Assembly: GCF_000745475.1 (NCBI RefSeq)
Contig: NZ_JQJJ01000009.1
Location: 620,001 to 684,000, forward strand
DNA length: 64,000 nt
Reading direction: 5' to 3'
Source of the DNA: Allobosea sp. UNC402CLCol
GTDB taxonomy: Bacteria; Pseudomonadota; Alphaproteobacteria; Rhizobiales; Beijerinckiaceae
Shown: positions 51,125 to 60,196 of the stretch, piece after piece
Position numbering within the stretch: position 1 is the stretch's first letter
How the letters are laid out: the number at the start of each line of letters is the position of its first letter
Program-made: the position numbers and the translations under genes
Notes under the pieces: generated by a model
What the model was told of the DNA's origin: nothing
Seen by the model: only the letters and a program-made list of their open reading frames with translations
The model's database searches: none

Positions 51125-52926
51125 GCCGCTTCTCCCGCCTCGGTGACCAGTGCCCTCAGGGCCGCGATCTCGTGGCGCCGCGCGAAGGCGACGAAGCTTT
51201 CGTCGGGCGCCGCCCGATGCGACTGCCAGCTCCGCAGGATCGCTTCGACGATGGCAGGGGCCTCCTCGGCCTTCACATGCGTCAGCAATTCGCGGCCGAT
51301 GCCGCCTTCCACGCCATAGCCGCCGCCGACGAGGACATTGTAGCCGGGGACGGTGTCGCCCTCGTCCCCGACCGGCACCTTCTGCCCGATCAGGCCGATA
51401 TCGCCGATATAGTGCTGGGCGCAGGAGTTGTGGCAGCCGGTCAGGTGGATGTTGACCGCCTGGTCGAGCGCGATGCGCGGCTCGCAATGGGCGGCGATGG
51501 CGAGCGCGTCCTCCTTGGTGTGCGCGCCGGCGAATTTGCAGCCGGTCGCGCCCGTGCAGGCAATCAGCCCGGCGCGCAGGATGGAGGTCTCGGCCGAGAG
51601 GCCGGCGGCTTGCAAATTCGCGAGCGCGTCCTCGATCTTCGCGTCGGGCACGCCGGAGATCAGGAGGTTCTGCCAGACGGTGAGGCGGATATCGCCGTCG
51701 CCGCATTGGCGCGCGATCGCCGCGATGACGCGCATCTGCGGCACGGTGAGCTTGCCCACCGGCAAGGCGACGCCGATCCAGTTCAGGCCGGCCTGAGCCT
51801 GCGCATGCACGCCGATATGGGCGAGACGGTCATAGACGGGGCGCGGCGCGACGAAGGCGCCGTCGAGCCGGAGCAGCCGGCGCCCGAGCTTCTCCTCGAC
51901 GGCGGTGAGGAAGGTCTCGAAGCCCCAGGCATCGAGCACATATTTGAGCCGGGCCTTGTTGCGGTCCGTCCGGTCGCCATGGGCGATGAAGACGCGCACG
52001 ATGGCATCCGCCACGGCAATCGCGTCGGAAGGCGCGACAATCACGCCGGTGTCGCGGGCGAGATCCTTGTGGCCGGTGATGCCGCCGAGCGCGAGGCGGT
52101 ACCAGATGCCCGGCTCGACCGGTTGCCCGTCGCAGGAGGCGCCTTCCAGCACGTCGATGGCCTGGAAGCCGATATCGTTGGTGTCCTCCAGCGTCGCGAT
52201 CGAGCCGGCGCCGTCGAAGGCGACGTTGAACTTGCGCGGCAGGCCGTAGAGCGAGCGGTCGTTGAGGATGTGGTGATGCCAGGCGCGGGCATGCGGGCGC
52301 GTGTCGAGGAGTTCGAGCGGGTCGATGCCGGCCGTCGCCGAGCCCGTGACGTTGCGGATGTTGTCGGCGCCCGAGCCCTTGGCGGTCAGGCCGAGATCGG
52401 CGAGCCCTTCCAGCAGCGACGGCGCATTCTCGCCCGAAATCTCGCGGATCTGGAGATTGGCCCGTGTGGTGACATGGCTATATCCCCCGCCGCAGCGCTC
52501 GGCGAGATCCGCCACGCCCTCGAATTGCCAGGCGTTCAGGATGCCGTTGGGAATGCGCAGGCGGCACATATAGCTGTTCTGCGCCGGCGCCACATAGAAC
52601 AGGCCGTGATAGCGCCAGCGGAAATCATCCTCGGGCTTGGGAAATGCGCCGGTGGCGGCCTGTGCCTTGAAGCGGGCATAGGCGTCGAAAGGGTGCTCGG
52701 CCTGTTTCCACTTCTCCTGCGGAACGAGCTTGCCGCCGGCGGCGACCGCGCGCTCCTGCGCTTCCAGATGTTCTCGGTCGGGCCCGGCGGGAGGCGTTCC
52801 GCCACCTGCTCCGCCGAGCGGCGCGAGCCCGCGCGCGGCCCGGGCCGATTGCATGCCGCTGGTGAAGCCTTCGAGATAGCGCTTCTGATCGGGTGTGAAA
52901 TCGTCGCTCATGGCCGGCGTCGTCAC
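51121..52926 (-). CDS. nirA: Assimilatory nitrite reductase, siroheme type
   Basis: NirA reduces nitrite to ammonium with six electrons. The 601-residue protein has two ferredoxin-like halves and the siroheme/[4Fe-4S] ligands in CTGATGCKFA and GCHNSCAQHY. Nitrite reductase rather than sulfite reductase is supported by the nitrate genes around it. It starts at GTG 52926, overlapping the ATPase stop by 4 bases; ATG 52911 is an alternative. An unusual 40-residue Gly/Pro-rich extension precedes the core. Confidence 0.92.
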   Translation of the reverse strand: MTTPAMSDDFTPDQKRYLEGFTSGMQSARAARGLAPLGGAGGGTPPAGPDREHLEAQERAVAAGGKLVPQEKWKQAEHPFDAYARFKAQAATGAFPKPEDDFRWRYHGLFYVAPAQNSYMCRLRIPNGILNAWQFEGVADLAERCGGGYSHVTTRANLQIREISGENAPSLLEGLADLGLTAKGSGADNIRNVTGSATAGIDPLELLDTRPHARAWHHHILNDRSLYGLPRKFNVAFDGAGSIATLEDTNDIGFQAIDVLEGASCDGQPVEPGIWYRLALGGITGHKDLARDTGVIVAPSDAIAVADAIVRVFIAHGDRTDRNKARLKYVLDAWGFETFLTAVEEKLGRRLLRLDGAFVAPRPVYDRLAHIGVHAQAQAGLNWIGVALPVGKLTVPQMRVIAAIARQCGDGDIRLTVWQNLLISGVPDAKIEDALANLQAAGLSAETSILRAGLIACTGATGCKFAGAHTKEDALAIAAHCEPRIALDQAVNIHLTGCHNSCAQHYIGDIGLIGQKVPVGDEGDTVPGYNVLVGGGYGVEGGIGRELLTHVKAEEAPAIVEAILRSWQSHRAAPDESFVAFARRHEIAALRALVTEAGEAA

Positions 52927-53714
52927 GCCGCCTCGACGAAGCGGTGGCGTTCGTAGAGGAATTTCAGCACCGCCTCGCGCGCGCCGATGTAGGTGCGGTC
53001 AGAGACCAGCTCCAGCCGCTTGCGCGGGCGGGCAAGCCGCACGTCGAGCACTTCGCCGATGCGGGCGGAGGGGCCATTCGACATCATCACGATCCGGTCG
53101 GAGAGCAGCACGGCCTCGTCGACGTCATGGGTGATCATGATCATCGTGTTGCCGAGCGCGGCATGGATCTGCATCACCGAATCCTGCAGATGCGCCCGCG
53201 TCAGCGCGTCGAGCGCGCCGAAGGGCTCGTCGAGCAGCAGGATCTTCGGCTCCATGGCGAGCCCCCGCGCGATGCCGACGCGCTGCTTCATGCCGCCGGA
53301 GATCTCGGCCGGCCGCTTGTCCTTGGCATGGGCCATCTGGACGAGGTCGAGATTGTGCATGATCCAGCCATGCCGCTCGGCCCTGCTCTTGGAGCTGCCG
53401 AAGACCTTGTTCACGGCGAGCGCGACATTGTCGTAGACGGTGAGCCAGGGCAGCAGCGAATGGTTCTGGAAGACCACGGCGCGGTCCGGGCCGGGCGCAT
53501 TGACCTCCTTGCCCTCGAGCAGGATGCCGCCGCTCGTCGCCGGGGTCAGCCCCGCGACGATGTTGAGCAGGGTCGACTTGCCGCAGCCGGAATGGCCGAT
53601 GATCGAGACGAACTCGCCCTTGTCGATGACGAGGCTGATGTCCTTGAGCACCTCCGTCGTGGCGGCGCCGCGCTGGAAGCTTTTGTCGACGTGGTCGATC
53701 TTGAGATAGCTCAT
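52923..53714 (-). CDS. nrtD: Nitrate ABC importer ATPase
   Basis: This 263-residue ATPase has Walker A GHSGCGKST (40-48), signature ISGGMKQR (138-145), Walker B ILLLDEPFGALDA and the switch His in ITHDVDEA. The sequence VVFQNHSLLPWLTVYDNV is typical of nitrate/taurine-type (NrtCD, SsuB, TauB) ATPases. There is no fused NrtA-like domain, so it matches NrtD rather than NrtC. It starts 11 bases after nrtB. Confidence 0.92.
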   Translation of the reverse strand: MSYLKIDHVDKSFQRGAATTEVLKDISLVIDKGEFVSIIGHSGCGKSTLLNIVAGLTPATSGGILLEGKEVNAPGPDRAVVFQNHSLLPWLTVYDNVALAVNKVFGSSKSRAERHGWIMHNLDLVQMAHAKDKRPAEISGGMKQRVGIARGLAMEPKILLLDEPFGALDALTRAHLQDSVMQIHAALGNTMIMITHDVDEAVLLSDRIVMMSNGPSARIGEVLDVRLARPRKRLELVSDRTYIGAREAVLKFLYERHRFVEAA

Positions 53715-53725
53715 CGTTCAAGCCC

Positions 53726-54634
53726 TCAATGGGTCGCGGTGCCGCGGGTGACGACATGGCCGAGAAGGGCGACGAGGCGGTCGAGCAGGAAGCCGACCAC
53801 GCCGATATAGACCAGCGCCACGATGATGTCGGAGAGGCGGGAGGAGTTCCACGCATCCCAGATGAAGAAGCCGATGCCGACGCCGCCGGTCAGCATTTCG
53901 GCGGCGACGATGGCGAGCCAGGACAGGCCGACGCCGATCCTCAGGCCGGTGAAGATGTAGGGCGCGGCCGAAGGCACCATGATCTTGAAGAAGAATTCGA
54001 CCTGGTTCAGCCGCAGCACCTTCGCGACATTGCGATAGTCCTGCGGAATGTTGCGGATGCCGACGGCCGTGTTGATAATGATCGGCCAGATCGCGGTGAT
54101 GAAGATCACGAAGATCGCCGAGGGCTGGCTGTCGCGGAAGGCGGCGAGCGAGAGCGGCAGCCAGGCGAGCGGTGGAACCGTGCGCAGCACCTGGAAGACC
54201 GGGTCGAGCCCGCGCATCGCCCAGACGGACTGGCCGACCAGCGCGCCGAGCAGCACGCCGACCACGGCCGCCAGGCTGAAGCCGATGGCGACGCGCTGCA
54301 GCGAGACCAGGATGCGCCAGCCCAGCCCGATATCCTGCGAGCCCGCCCAGTAGAACGGCTCGACGATCAGGTCCTTCGCCTCTTCCCAGATCTTGGTGGG
54401 CGTCGGCAGGGAGGATTGCGGTCCATGCGCGGCGAGCTGCCAGAACAGCAGGATCAGGGCCACCGTGATCAGCGGCGGCAGCAGATTGACCATCGCCGCC
54501 TTCGCCCAACCCGCCAGCTTCGCCCCCAGCGGCTTCGACGTCGCGGCCGGCAGCGACACGACCTCCGGCGGCTTGCCGGGAAGCGTGACGACTGTCGCGC
54601 CCGCGATCGTGTCCTTCAAGACAGGCTGACCCAT
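53726..54634 (-). CDS. nrtB: Nitrate ABC importer permease
   Basis: This 302-residue inner-membrane protein has about six helices. The EAA loop is YRNVAKVLRLNQVEFFFKIMVP. LPTPTKIWEEAKDLIVEPFY and VPPLAWLPLSLAAFRDSQPSAIFVIFITAIWPII are nitrate-permease signatures. I chose ATG 54634 with GGAGAG upstream; ATG 54679, which overlaps the nasA stop by 4 bases, would add 15 residues. Confidence 0.92.
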   Translation of the reverse strand: MGQPVLKDTIAGATVVTLPGKPPEVVSLPAATSKPLGAKLAGWAKAAMVNLLPPLITVALILLFWQLAAHGPQSSLPTPTKIWEEAKDLIVEPFYWAGSQDIGLGWRILVSLQRVAIGFSLAAVVGVLLGALVGQSVWAMRGLDPVFQVLRTVPPLAWLPLSLAAFRDSQPSAIFVIFITAIWPIIINTAVGIRNIPQDYRNVAKVLRLNQVEFFFKIMVPSAAPYIFTGLRIGVGLSWLAIVAAEMLTGGVGIGFFIWDAWNSSRLSDIIVALVYIGVVGFLLDRLVALLGHVVTRGTATH

Positions 54635-54675
54635 GTTCCAGTCTCTCCTCTGACCGAGCTCTTGCGTCGCATGCG

Positions 54676-57363
54676 TCATGCCGCCTCGCTGGCGCGTGGC
54701 CGCGCCCCGATGCGGCGGATTTCGGGAAGGCAGGAACCGCAATTGGTGCCCGCCTTGAGTTGCAGGCCGATCTCCTCGGCCGTCGTCGCGCCGGCCTCGA
54801 AGGCGGCGCGGATCGCGTTCAGGCCGACGCCGAAGCAGGCGCAGACGGTCGGACCGGGATCGCTCCCGCCGGGGCTGCGTCCGGACAGCAGGGCGAGCCG
54901 GCTCTCCACGGTCGCGGCGGGATCGGCAAAGACGGCCTTGACCGTGTCCCAGAGCGGGGCGCGGCCCGCCGGCGCGAGGAAGAGGGCGGCCGCGAGCCGG
55001 CCTTCGCGGAGCACGGCGCAGCGATAGCTGCCGCCGTCGCGGTCGATCAGCTCGGTCATCTCATGAGCGTCGAAGTGGTCGCGCATCAGCGCCGCCAGGG
55101 CATCGATGGCCGAGTCGGTGGCGAAGAGCCGGCCTTCGCCGCCCTGCACCGCGAGCCGTGCCCACCAGCTTTCCGCAGGCAGCGCGAAGGGCTCGCGCGA
55201 CAGGACGAAGCCCTCGAAGCGATAGGCGACCGGCGCGATCGAAACCGGCGTCGCCTTCATTTCGGGCTGGCCGGAAAAGGGGTCGCAGAACGGCTGCGCC
55301 AGCGCTCCGATGCGCGCGTCGGAGGCGGTTTCTCCGGACCAATGGATCGGCGCGAACAGCGATCCCTGGGCCACGCCCTCATCGGCCGAGACCTTGAGCA
55401 CAGCGCTGCCATGGGCGCTGGCGAGCCGTGCGAAGCCGCCCTCGATCAGCCCGAAACGCGCGATGTCGGCCGGATTCACGGAAACCGAAGGCTCGGCGAT
55501 ATGGGCGCTGAGCCGGGGGCTGAGCCCGGTCCGCGTCATCGTGTGCCAGTGGTCCCGAACGCGGCCCGTGTTGAGCAGCAGAGGGAAGGTGCCATCGGTG
55601 TCCGAGGCGAGCTTCGGCGCGGCGAGCGGGCGCATCTGCGCGCGGCGCTCGGGGCCGAAAAAGCCGCCATCGGCGAAGAGCCGAGCGGTGCCGTCGCGCC
55701 GCTGCACTGGTACTGGCCACTGCACCGGCCGCAGCCTGTCATAGGCGGCCTTGTCGAGGCCGGCATGGGCGCCGATGTCGAAATCGCGCCTGCCGTCGTT
55801 CTCGAAGGCCGACAGCGCCGCGTGCTCGGCATAGATGTCGTGCGCGCCGGTGTAAGTGAAGGCGGCGCCGAAGCCGAGACGCTTCGCCACCTCGCAGACG
55901 ATCCACCAGTCCGGCTTCACCTCGCCTGGCAGCGGCAGGAAGGCGCGCTGGCGCGAGATCCGCCGTTCGGAGTTGGTGACGGTGCCGTCCTTCTCGCCCC
56001 AGGCCGCGGCCGGCAGGATGTAGTGCGGTTTCGCCGCGACCGTATCGTTCGAGAGCACGTTCTCGGAGACGATGAAGAGATCGAGCCCGGCGAGCGCGGC
56101 GCGGGCCTTGTCTGCGTCCGGGAGAGAGGCGGCGGGGTTCGTCGCCATCACCCACATCGCGCGGATGCGGCGCTCAGCGACCGCGTCCAGCATCTGGACG
56201 GCCTTCAACCCCTCGCGGCGAGCGATGTTCGGCGCCTGCCAGAAGCGGCGCACGCGGTCGATGTCCTCGGGAGCGTAACCCATATGGGCGGCCAGCATGT
56301 TGGCGAGCCCGCCGACCTCGCGTCCGCCCATCGCATTCGGCTGACCGGTGAGCGAGAAGGGACCGCAGCCGGGCCGTCCGATCCGCCCCGTCGCGAGATG
56401 ACAGTTCAGGATCGCGGTGACCTTGTCCGTGCCTTGCGCCGATTGGTTGACGCCCTGGCTCCAGGCCGTCACGACATGCGGTGTGCTGGCCCAAAGCTCG
56501 TAGAAGGCCGCAATCTGCTCCTCCTGCAGGCCGGTGGCGGCGGAAACCGCGGCGATGTCTGGGGCGATCCCGGACGCATTGGCGAGCGCCTCGTCGAAGC
56601 CCGCTACATGGCGCGCGACATAGCTGCGGTCGACGAGGCCGCGCCCGGCGAGATGGACAAGCAGCCCCGCGAAGAGTGCTGCGTCGGAACCAGGCCTCAG
56701 CGCCAGCACCATGTCGGCATCCTCCGCCGTCGCGGTGACGCGCGGATCGAGCACGACGAGGCGCGCGCCGCGCCCCTGACGGTTGTCCTGCATCCGCCGG
56801 AACAGGACCGGGTGGCACCAGGCCGTGTTCGAGCCGACGAGGACGATCAGGTCGGCGCCGTCGAAATCCTCATAGGCGCCGGGTACCGTGTCCGAGCCGA
56901 AGACCCGACGCTGCGCCGCGACGGTCGAGGACATGCACAGCCGCGAATTGGTGTCGACATGGGGCGAGCCGATGAAGCCCTTCATCAGCTTGTTGGCGAC
57001 GTAATAATCCTCGGTCAGGAGCTGGCCGGAGAGGTAGAAGGCGATCGCCTCGGGCCCGTGCGATGCGGCGATGCTCCGCAGCCCGTTGGCGACGCCGTCG
57101 AGCGCCTCGTTCCAGCCGACCCTGTCATAGCTGCCAGCGGGGTTGCGCTTCAGGGGATGCAGCACCCGGCTGCCCAGTCCCAGCGTCTCGCCGAGTGCGG
57201 AACCCTTCGAGCAGAGCCGCCCCCGATTGGCCGGATGCTCCGCATCGCCCGCGATCGCGGCCCCGCCAAGCCCGTCCGGCGTCGCCAGCACGCCGCAGCC
57301 GACCCCGCAATAGGGACAGGTCGTGCGCGTCGCGGCCGGGGCGAGGGGGGCGTCATGGCGCAT
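54676..57363 (-). CDS. nasA: Assimilatory nitrate reductase catalytic subunit
   Basis: NasA is a cytoplasmic molybdopterin enzyme reducing nitrate to nitrite. The 895-residue protein binds an N-terminal [4Fe-4S] cluster through C16, C19, C23 and C51, then bis-MGD (NSRLCMSSTVAA with the Mo-ligand Cys; WSQGVNQSAQGTD; NTGRVRDHWHTMTRTG). The C-terminal 60 residues form a BFD-like [2Fe-2S] domain (CACFGVG...TNCGSCLPEI), an electron entry site. Its ATG overlaps the reductase stop by one base. Confidence 0.96.
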   Translation of the reverse strand: MRHDAPLAPAATRTTCPYCGVGCGVLATPDGLGGAAIAGDAEHPANRGRLCSKGSALGETLGLGSRVLHPLKRNPAGSYDRVGWNEALDGVANGLRSIAASHGPEAIAFYLSGQLLTEDYYVANKLMKGFIGSPHVDTNSRLCMSSTVAAQRRVFGSDTVPGAYEDFDGADLIVLVGSNTAWCHPVLFRRMQDNRQGRGARLVVLDPRVTATAEDADMVLALRPGSDAALFAGLLVHLAGRGLVDRSYVARHVAGFDEALANASGIAPDIAAVSAATGLQEEQIAAFYELWASTPHVVTAWSQGVNQSAQGTDKVTAILNCHLATGRIGRPGCGPFSLTGQPNAMGGREVGGLANMLAAHMGYAPEDIDRVRRFWQAPNIARREGLKAVQMLDAVAERRIRAMWVMATNPAASLPDADKARAALAGLDLFIVSENVLSNDTVAAKPHYILPAAAWGEKDGTVTNSERRISRQRAFLPLPGEVKPDWWIVCEVAKRLGFGAAFTYTGAHDIYAEHAALSAFENDGRRDFDIGAHAGLDKAAYDRLRPVQWPVPVQRRDGTARLFADGGFFGPERRAQMRPLAAPKLASDTDGTFPLLLNTGRVRDHWHTMTRTGLSPRLSAHIAEPSVSVNPADIARFGLIEGGFARLASAHGSAVLKVSADEGVAQGSLFAPIHWSGETASDARIGALAQPFCDPFSGQPEMKATPVSIAPVAYRFEGFVLSREPFALPAESWWARLAVQGGEGRLFATDSAIDALAALMRDHFDAHEMTELIDRDGGSYRCAVLREGRLAAALFLAPAGRAPLWDTVKAVFADPAATVESRLALLSGRSPGGSDPGPTVCACFGVGLNAIRAAFEAGATTAEEIGLQLKAGTNCGSCLPEIRRIGARPRASEAA

Positions 57364-58577
57364 CAGGCGGCTTCCCTGACGCAGTAGCTCTCGCCGAAGG
57401 GCAGGTCGGCGCGGATCGCGCTGATGTCCTGGCCCGAGCGGATCAGCCCGAGATAGAACAGCGCGCCTTGCGTGTCGCCGACGAGCACGCAGCCGGCGAG
57501 GCGTCCGTCTCGCAGCACGAATTTGCGATAGATGCCGGCGCTGGGATCGCGCAGCACGATGGTCTCGGCGCCGTCGCCGGCTTCGAACTCGCCGGCGGAG
57601 AAGACGCCCACACCGGAGACCTTGAGATTGGTCGCGAGCAGCGAGCCCTGATAGGCGCCCTCCCGCCCCGCGAGCCGGGCGGCCAGCACGCGCGCCTGTT
57701 CATAGGCCGGCTCGACCAGCCCATAGGCAAGGCCGCGATGCTCCGCGCATTCGCCGATGGCGAAGATGGCGGGATCGTCGGTGGAGAGCCCGTCATCGAC
57801 CAGGATGCCGCGCCCGACGCTCAAGCCAGCAGCCCGCGCGAGGCCGGTATTCGGGCGCACGCCGATGGCGATGACCACGAGATCGGCGGGAATCTCGGTG
57901 CCGTCGGTCAGCATGACAGCCTCGACATGGTCGCGGCCCACGAAACCTTTCGTCTCTGCTCCCAGTCGCACATCGATGCCGCGCGCGGCCATCGCTGCCG
58001 CAAGCAGTCCTGCGCCTTCGTGGTCGAGTTGGCGTTCCATCAGGCGGTCGACCAGATGCAGCAGCGTCACCGCACCGCCCGCTCGGGAAAGGCCATAGGC
58101 GGCTTCCAGCCCCAGCAACCCGCCGCCGATGACCACGATCCGGGCGCCGCGCTGGGCATAGGCCCGCATCGTGCCGACATCGGCGGTGTCGCGGAAGGTC
58201 GCGACGCCGGCGAGGTCGCTGCCGGGGAAGGGCGGCCTGAGCGGCGTCGAGCCGGTCGCGAGCACGAGCTTGCCATAGGGCAGCGTCAGCCCGTCGGCGA
58301 GGGTCACCCTCCGCGCTGCGCGGTCGATGGTCTGGGCCGGCCGGCCGTAGAAGGTCGAGATGCCGCGCGCCCGCCACCAGGGGGCCGGCTTGAGCTCGAT
58401 CTCCGGCTCGCCGATCTCGCCAGCCAGCAGCGGCGAGAGCAGGACGCGGTTATAGGCGAGGCGCGGCTCGTCCCCGATCACCGCGATGGAATAGCGCCCG
58501 AGCGCGTGCTGGCTGAGCTCGTCAACCAGCCGCGTCGCGGCCATGCCATTGCCGACGATGATCAGCGGCTCGGCCAT
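57363..58577 (-). CDS. nasB: NAD(P)H/FAD reductase for nitrate reductase (NirB N-terminal-like)
   Basis: This 404-residue two-dinucleotide fold protein has an FAD motif VGNGMAATR near the N-terminus, an NAD(P) motif VIGGGLLGLEAAYG in the middle and ILVDDGLSTDDPAIFAIGECAEH near residue 275. It corresponds to the FAD/NADH part of NirB or to NasB-type reductases, without the BFD and siroheme domains. It sits between nrtA and nasA and should feed electrons to the NasA BFD domain. The gene name rests on context. Confidence 0.8.
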   Translation of the reverse strand: MAEPLIIVGNGMAATRLVDELSQHALGRYSIAVIGDEPRLAYNRVLLSPLLAGEIGEPEIELKPAPWWRARGISTFYGRPAQTIDRAARRVTLADGLTLPYGKLVLATGSTPLRPPFPGSDLAGVATFRDTADVGTMRAYAQRGARIVVIGGGLLGLEAAYGLSRAGGAVTLLHLVDRLMERQLDHEGAGLLAAAMAARGIDVRLGAETKGFVGRDHVEAVMLTDGTEIPADLVVIAIGVRPNTGLARAAGLSVGRGILVDDGLSTDDPAIFAIGECAEHRGLAYGLVEPAYEQARVLAARLAGREGAYQGSLLATNLKVSGVGVFSAGEFEAGDGAETIVLRDPSAGIYRKFVLRDGRLAGCVLVGDTQGALFYLGLIRSGQDISAIRADLPFGESYCVREAA

Positions 58578-58580
58578 GCG

Positions 58581-59909
58581 TCAGGCGATCCGCTTGATCT
58601 TCAGCGCCTTGAGGTAGTCCATCGGCGCCGCAGGATCGAACTTCATGCCGTCGAAGAAGGTCTCGACGCCACGCGAATCCGAGGTCGGGGCGCCTGCGAC
58701 GCCGAGCGTCTTGGCGGCCTCCAGCCAGAGATCGGAGCGATTGACCTTGTTGACCAGCGCCTTGATGTCGGTGTTCGCCTCGAACTTGCCCCAGCGGATG
58801 TTCTCGGTGACGAACCAGGTATCGAGGCTCTTCCAGGGATAGGAGACCGAGCCGCCTTCGCCCCAGAACTTCATCAGCAGGTTCGTGCCCTTGGCGACCT
58901 TGCCGCGGCCGTAATTGATGTCGCCCTTGATGCGGCCGATGATGTCCGGCACCGGAACGTTGAACCATTGGCGACGGCCGATGATCTCGGCCATCTCCTG
59001 CTTGTTCTCCATCTTCTCGCACCAGATCTGGGCTTCCATCGTGGCCAGCATGATGGCCTGCGTGGCCTTGGGATTGGCGTCGACGAAGTCGGCGCGCATG
59101 CCCAGCGCCTTTTCGGGATGCTTGAACCAGATCTCGCCGGTGGTGGCGGCGGTAAAGCCGATATCCTGGTTGACGAGCTGCTCGTTCCACGGCTCGCCGA
59201 CGCAGAAGCAGTCCATGGTGCCGACCTTCATGTTCGCCACCATCTGGGCCGGCGGCACGACGATGGTCGCGAGGTCGTTGTCCGGGTCGATGCCGCCGGC
59301 GGCGAGCCAATAGCGGATCCACAGGTCGTGCGTGCCGCCAGGGAAGGTCATGGCGACCTTCACCTCCTTGCCGGCCGCGCGCTTCTTGGCGAAGGCCTCC
59401 TTCAGCGCGGAGGAATCGGTTCCGACCGGCAGTTCCTTGTATTCGTTGGAGACCGACAGGCCCTGGCAGTCCTCGTTCAGCCGCATCAGCGTGTACATCG
59501 GCAGCGGCTGGCTGTTCTGCATGACCTTGCCGGTGGTGTAGAGATACGGCTTGGGCGAGAGGATGTGCGCCCCATCGATGCCGTTCGCCTTGAAGCCGAG
59601 CGCCATGTTGTCGCGCGTCGCACCCCAGGAGGCCTGCTTGGCGATGTCCATGTCGGGCAGGCCGTATTTGGCGAAGAGGCCCTTCTCCTTCGCGATGATC
59701 AGCGGCGAGGCGTCGGTCAGGGCGATGTAGCCGAGGCGCGTGCCCTTGACCTCGGGTCCGGTCCCTTGCGCGAAGGCGCCCGACGGCAGGGCGGCCTTCG
59801 CCGCCGCCAGCAGCGCGGCCGTGCCGGACAGTTGCAGGAAGCGGCGGCGGCTGGCACCTGCCGGCGCCAATGCGGTCATCCCGATCCTGGTCTTGGAGCT
59901 CTGCGTCAT
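58581..59909 (-). CDS. nrtA: Nitrate-binding protein of the ABC importer
   Basis: This 442-residue periplasmic protein begins with a Tat signal (SRRRFLQLSGTAALLAAAK, cut near AFA). I chose ATG 59909 with AGAGG upstream. The motifs GYIALTDASPLIIAKEKGLFAKYGLPDM, WGATRDNMALGFKANGIDGAHIL and MDCFCVGEPWNEQLV are diagnostic of NrtA. It is the first structural gene of the nitrate operon, behind a 154-base leader with two hairpins. Confidence 0.96.
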   Translation of the reverse strand: MTQSSKTRIGMTALAPAGASRRRFLQLSGTAALLAAAKAALPSGAFAQGTGPEVKGTRLGYIALTDASPLIIAKEKGLFAKYGLPDMDIAKQASWGATRDNMALGFKANGIDGAHILSPKPYLYTTGKVMQNSQPLPMYTLMRLNEDCQGLSVSNEYKELPVGTDSSALKEAFAKKRAAGKEVKVAMTFPGGTHDLWIRYWLAAGGIDPDNDLATIVVPPAQMVANMKVGTMDCFCVGEPWNEQLVNQDIGFTAATTGEIWFKHPEKALGMRADFVDANPKATQAIMLATMEAQIWCEKMENKQEMAEIIGRRQWFNVPVPDIIGRIKGDINYGRGKVAKGTNLLMKFWGEGGSVSYPWKSLDTWFVTENIRWGKFEANTDIKALVNKVNRSDLWLEAAKTLGVAGAPTSDSRGVETFFDGMKFDPAAPMDYLKALKIKRIA

Positions 59910-60003
59910 CGATCGCCTCTCGGTTGCTGAAAACCGCTTGCCCTGGAGCCGGCCCCGAACGCGAAAAACGCCGCGCGAAAGACGCCTTGCCAGGCGCATT
60001 TCG

Positions 60004-60063
60004 ACAGCGACGTTGCTGTGTCTTCCGGATCGGGGGTGGCGCGGGCAGCGTTGGCCGCGTCAC
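60004..60063 (-). promoter_or_regulatory. Two-hairpin ANTAR (NasT) antitermination leader
   Basis: On the minus strand, hairpin 1 spans 60063-60036 with outer arms GTGACGCGG/CCGCGCCAC and hexaloop AACGCT. Hairpin 2 spans 60019-60004 with stem ACAGC/GCTGT and hexaloop AACGTC. Both loops have A at position 1 and G at position 4, the rule for ANTAR protein targets. A 16-base linker joins them. The ANTAR protein NasT is encoded 1.2 kb upstream. Further down, GCGCCT/AGGCGT with a later TTTTT (59965-59969) may be the terminator it overrides. Confidence 0.75.
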
Positions 60064-60073
60064 GGCAGATGTA

Positions 60074-60089
60074 TCAAGGATCGTGCCAA
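60074..60089 (-). promoter_or_regulatory. Candidate sigma-54 promoter of the nitrate operon
   Basis: On the minus strand the sequence TTGGCACG-ATCC-TTGAT matches the sigma-54 consensus YTGGCACG-N4-TTGCW with exact spacing and one deviation (TTGA for TTGC). The predicted start, about 12 bases further, falls at 60062-60063, the first base of leader hairpin 1. NtrC-type activation under nitrogen limitation would fit, although I found no clear NtrC site upstream. Confidence 0.65.
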
Positions 60090-60196
60090 CCGTTCCGCCA
60101 TGGGGCCGGCTTTGAATTGCAACAGTTTGCGAATTCGGGGAGATGCGGACGGCGGCGCAATTGCCTTGTTGCGTCGCACAATGGAAGCGCAAGAGC

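Noticed and set aside
57063..59930. A 955-codon open frame on the plus strand
   Set aside because: It spans parts of nasA, the FAD reductase and nrtA on the opposite strand; all three have clear domain evidence, so this is a shadow frame.
60120..60180. NtrC binding site upstream of the sigma-54 box
   Set aside because: Only partial dyads (GCAATTGC; TTGTGCG with CGCAACAA) are seen; none matches the NtrC consensus well enough to annotate.
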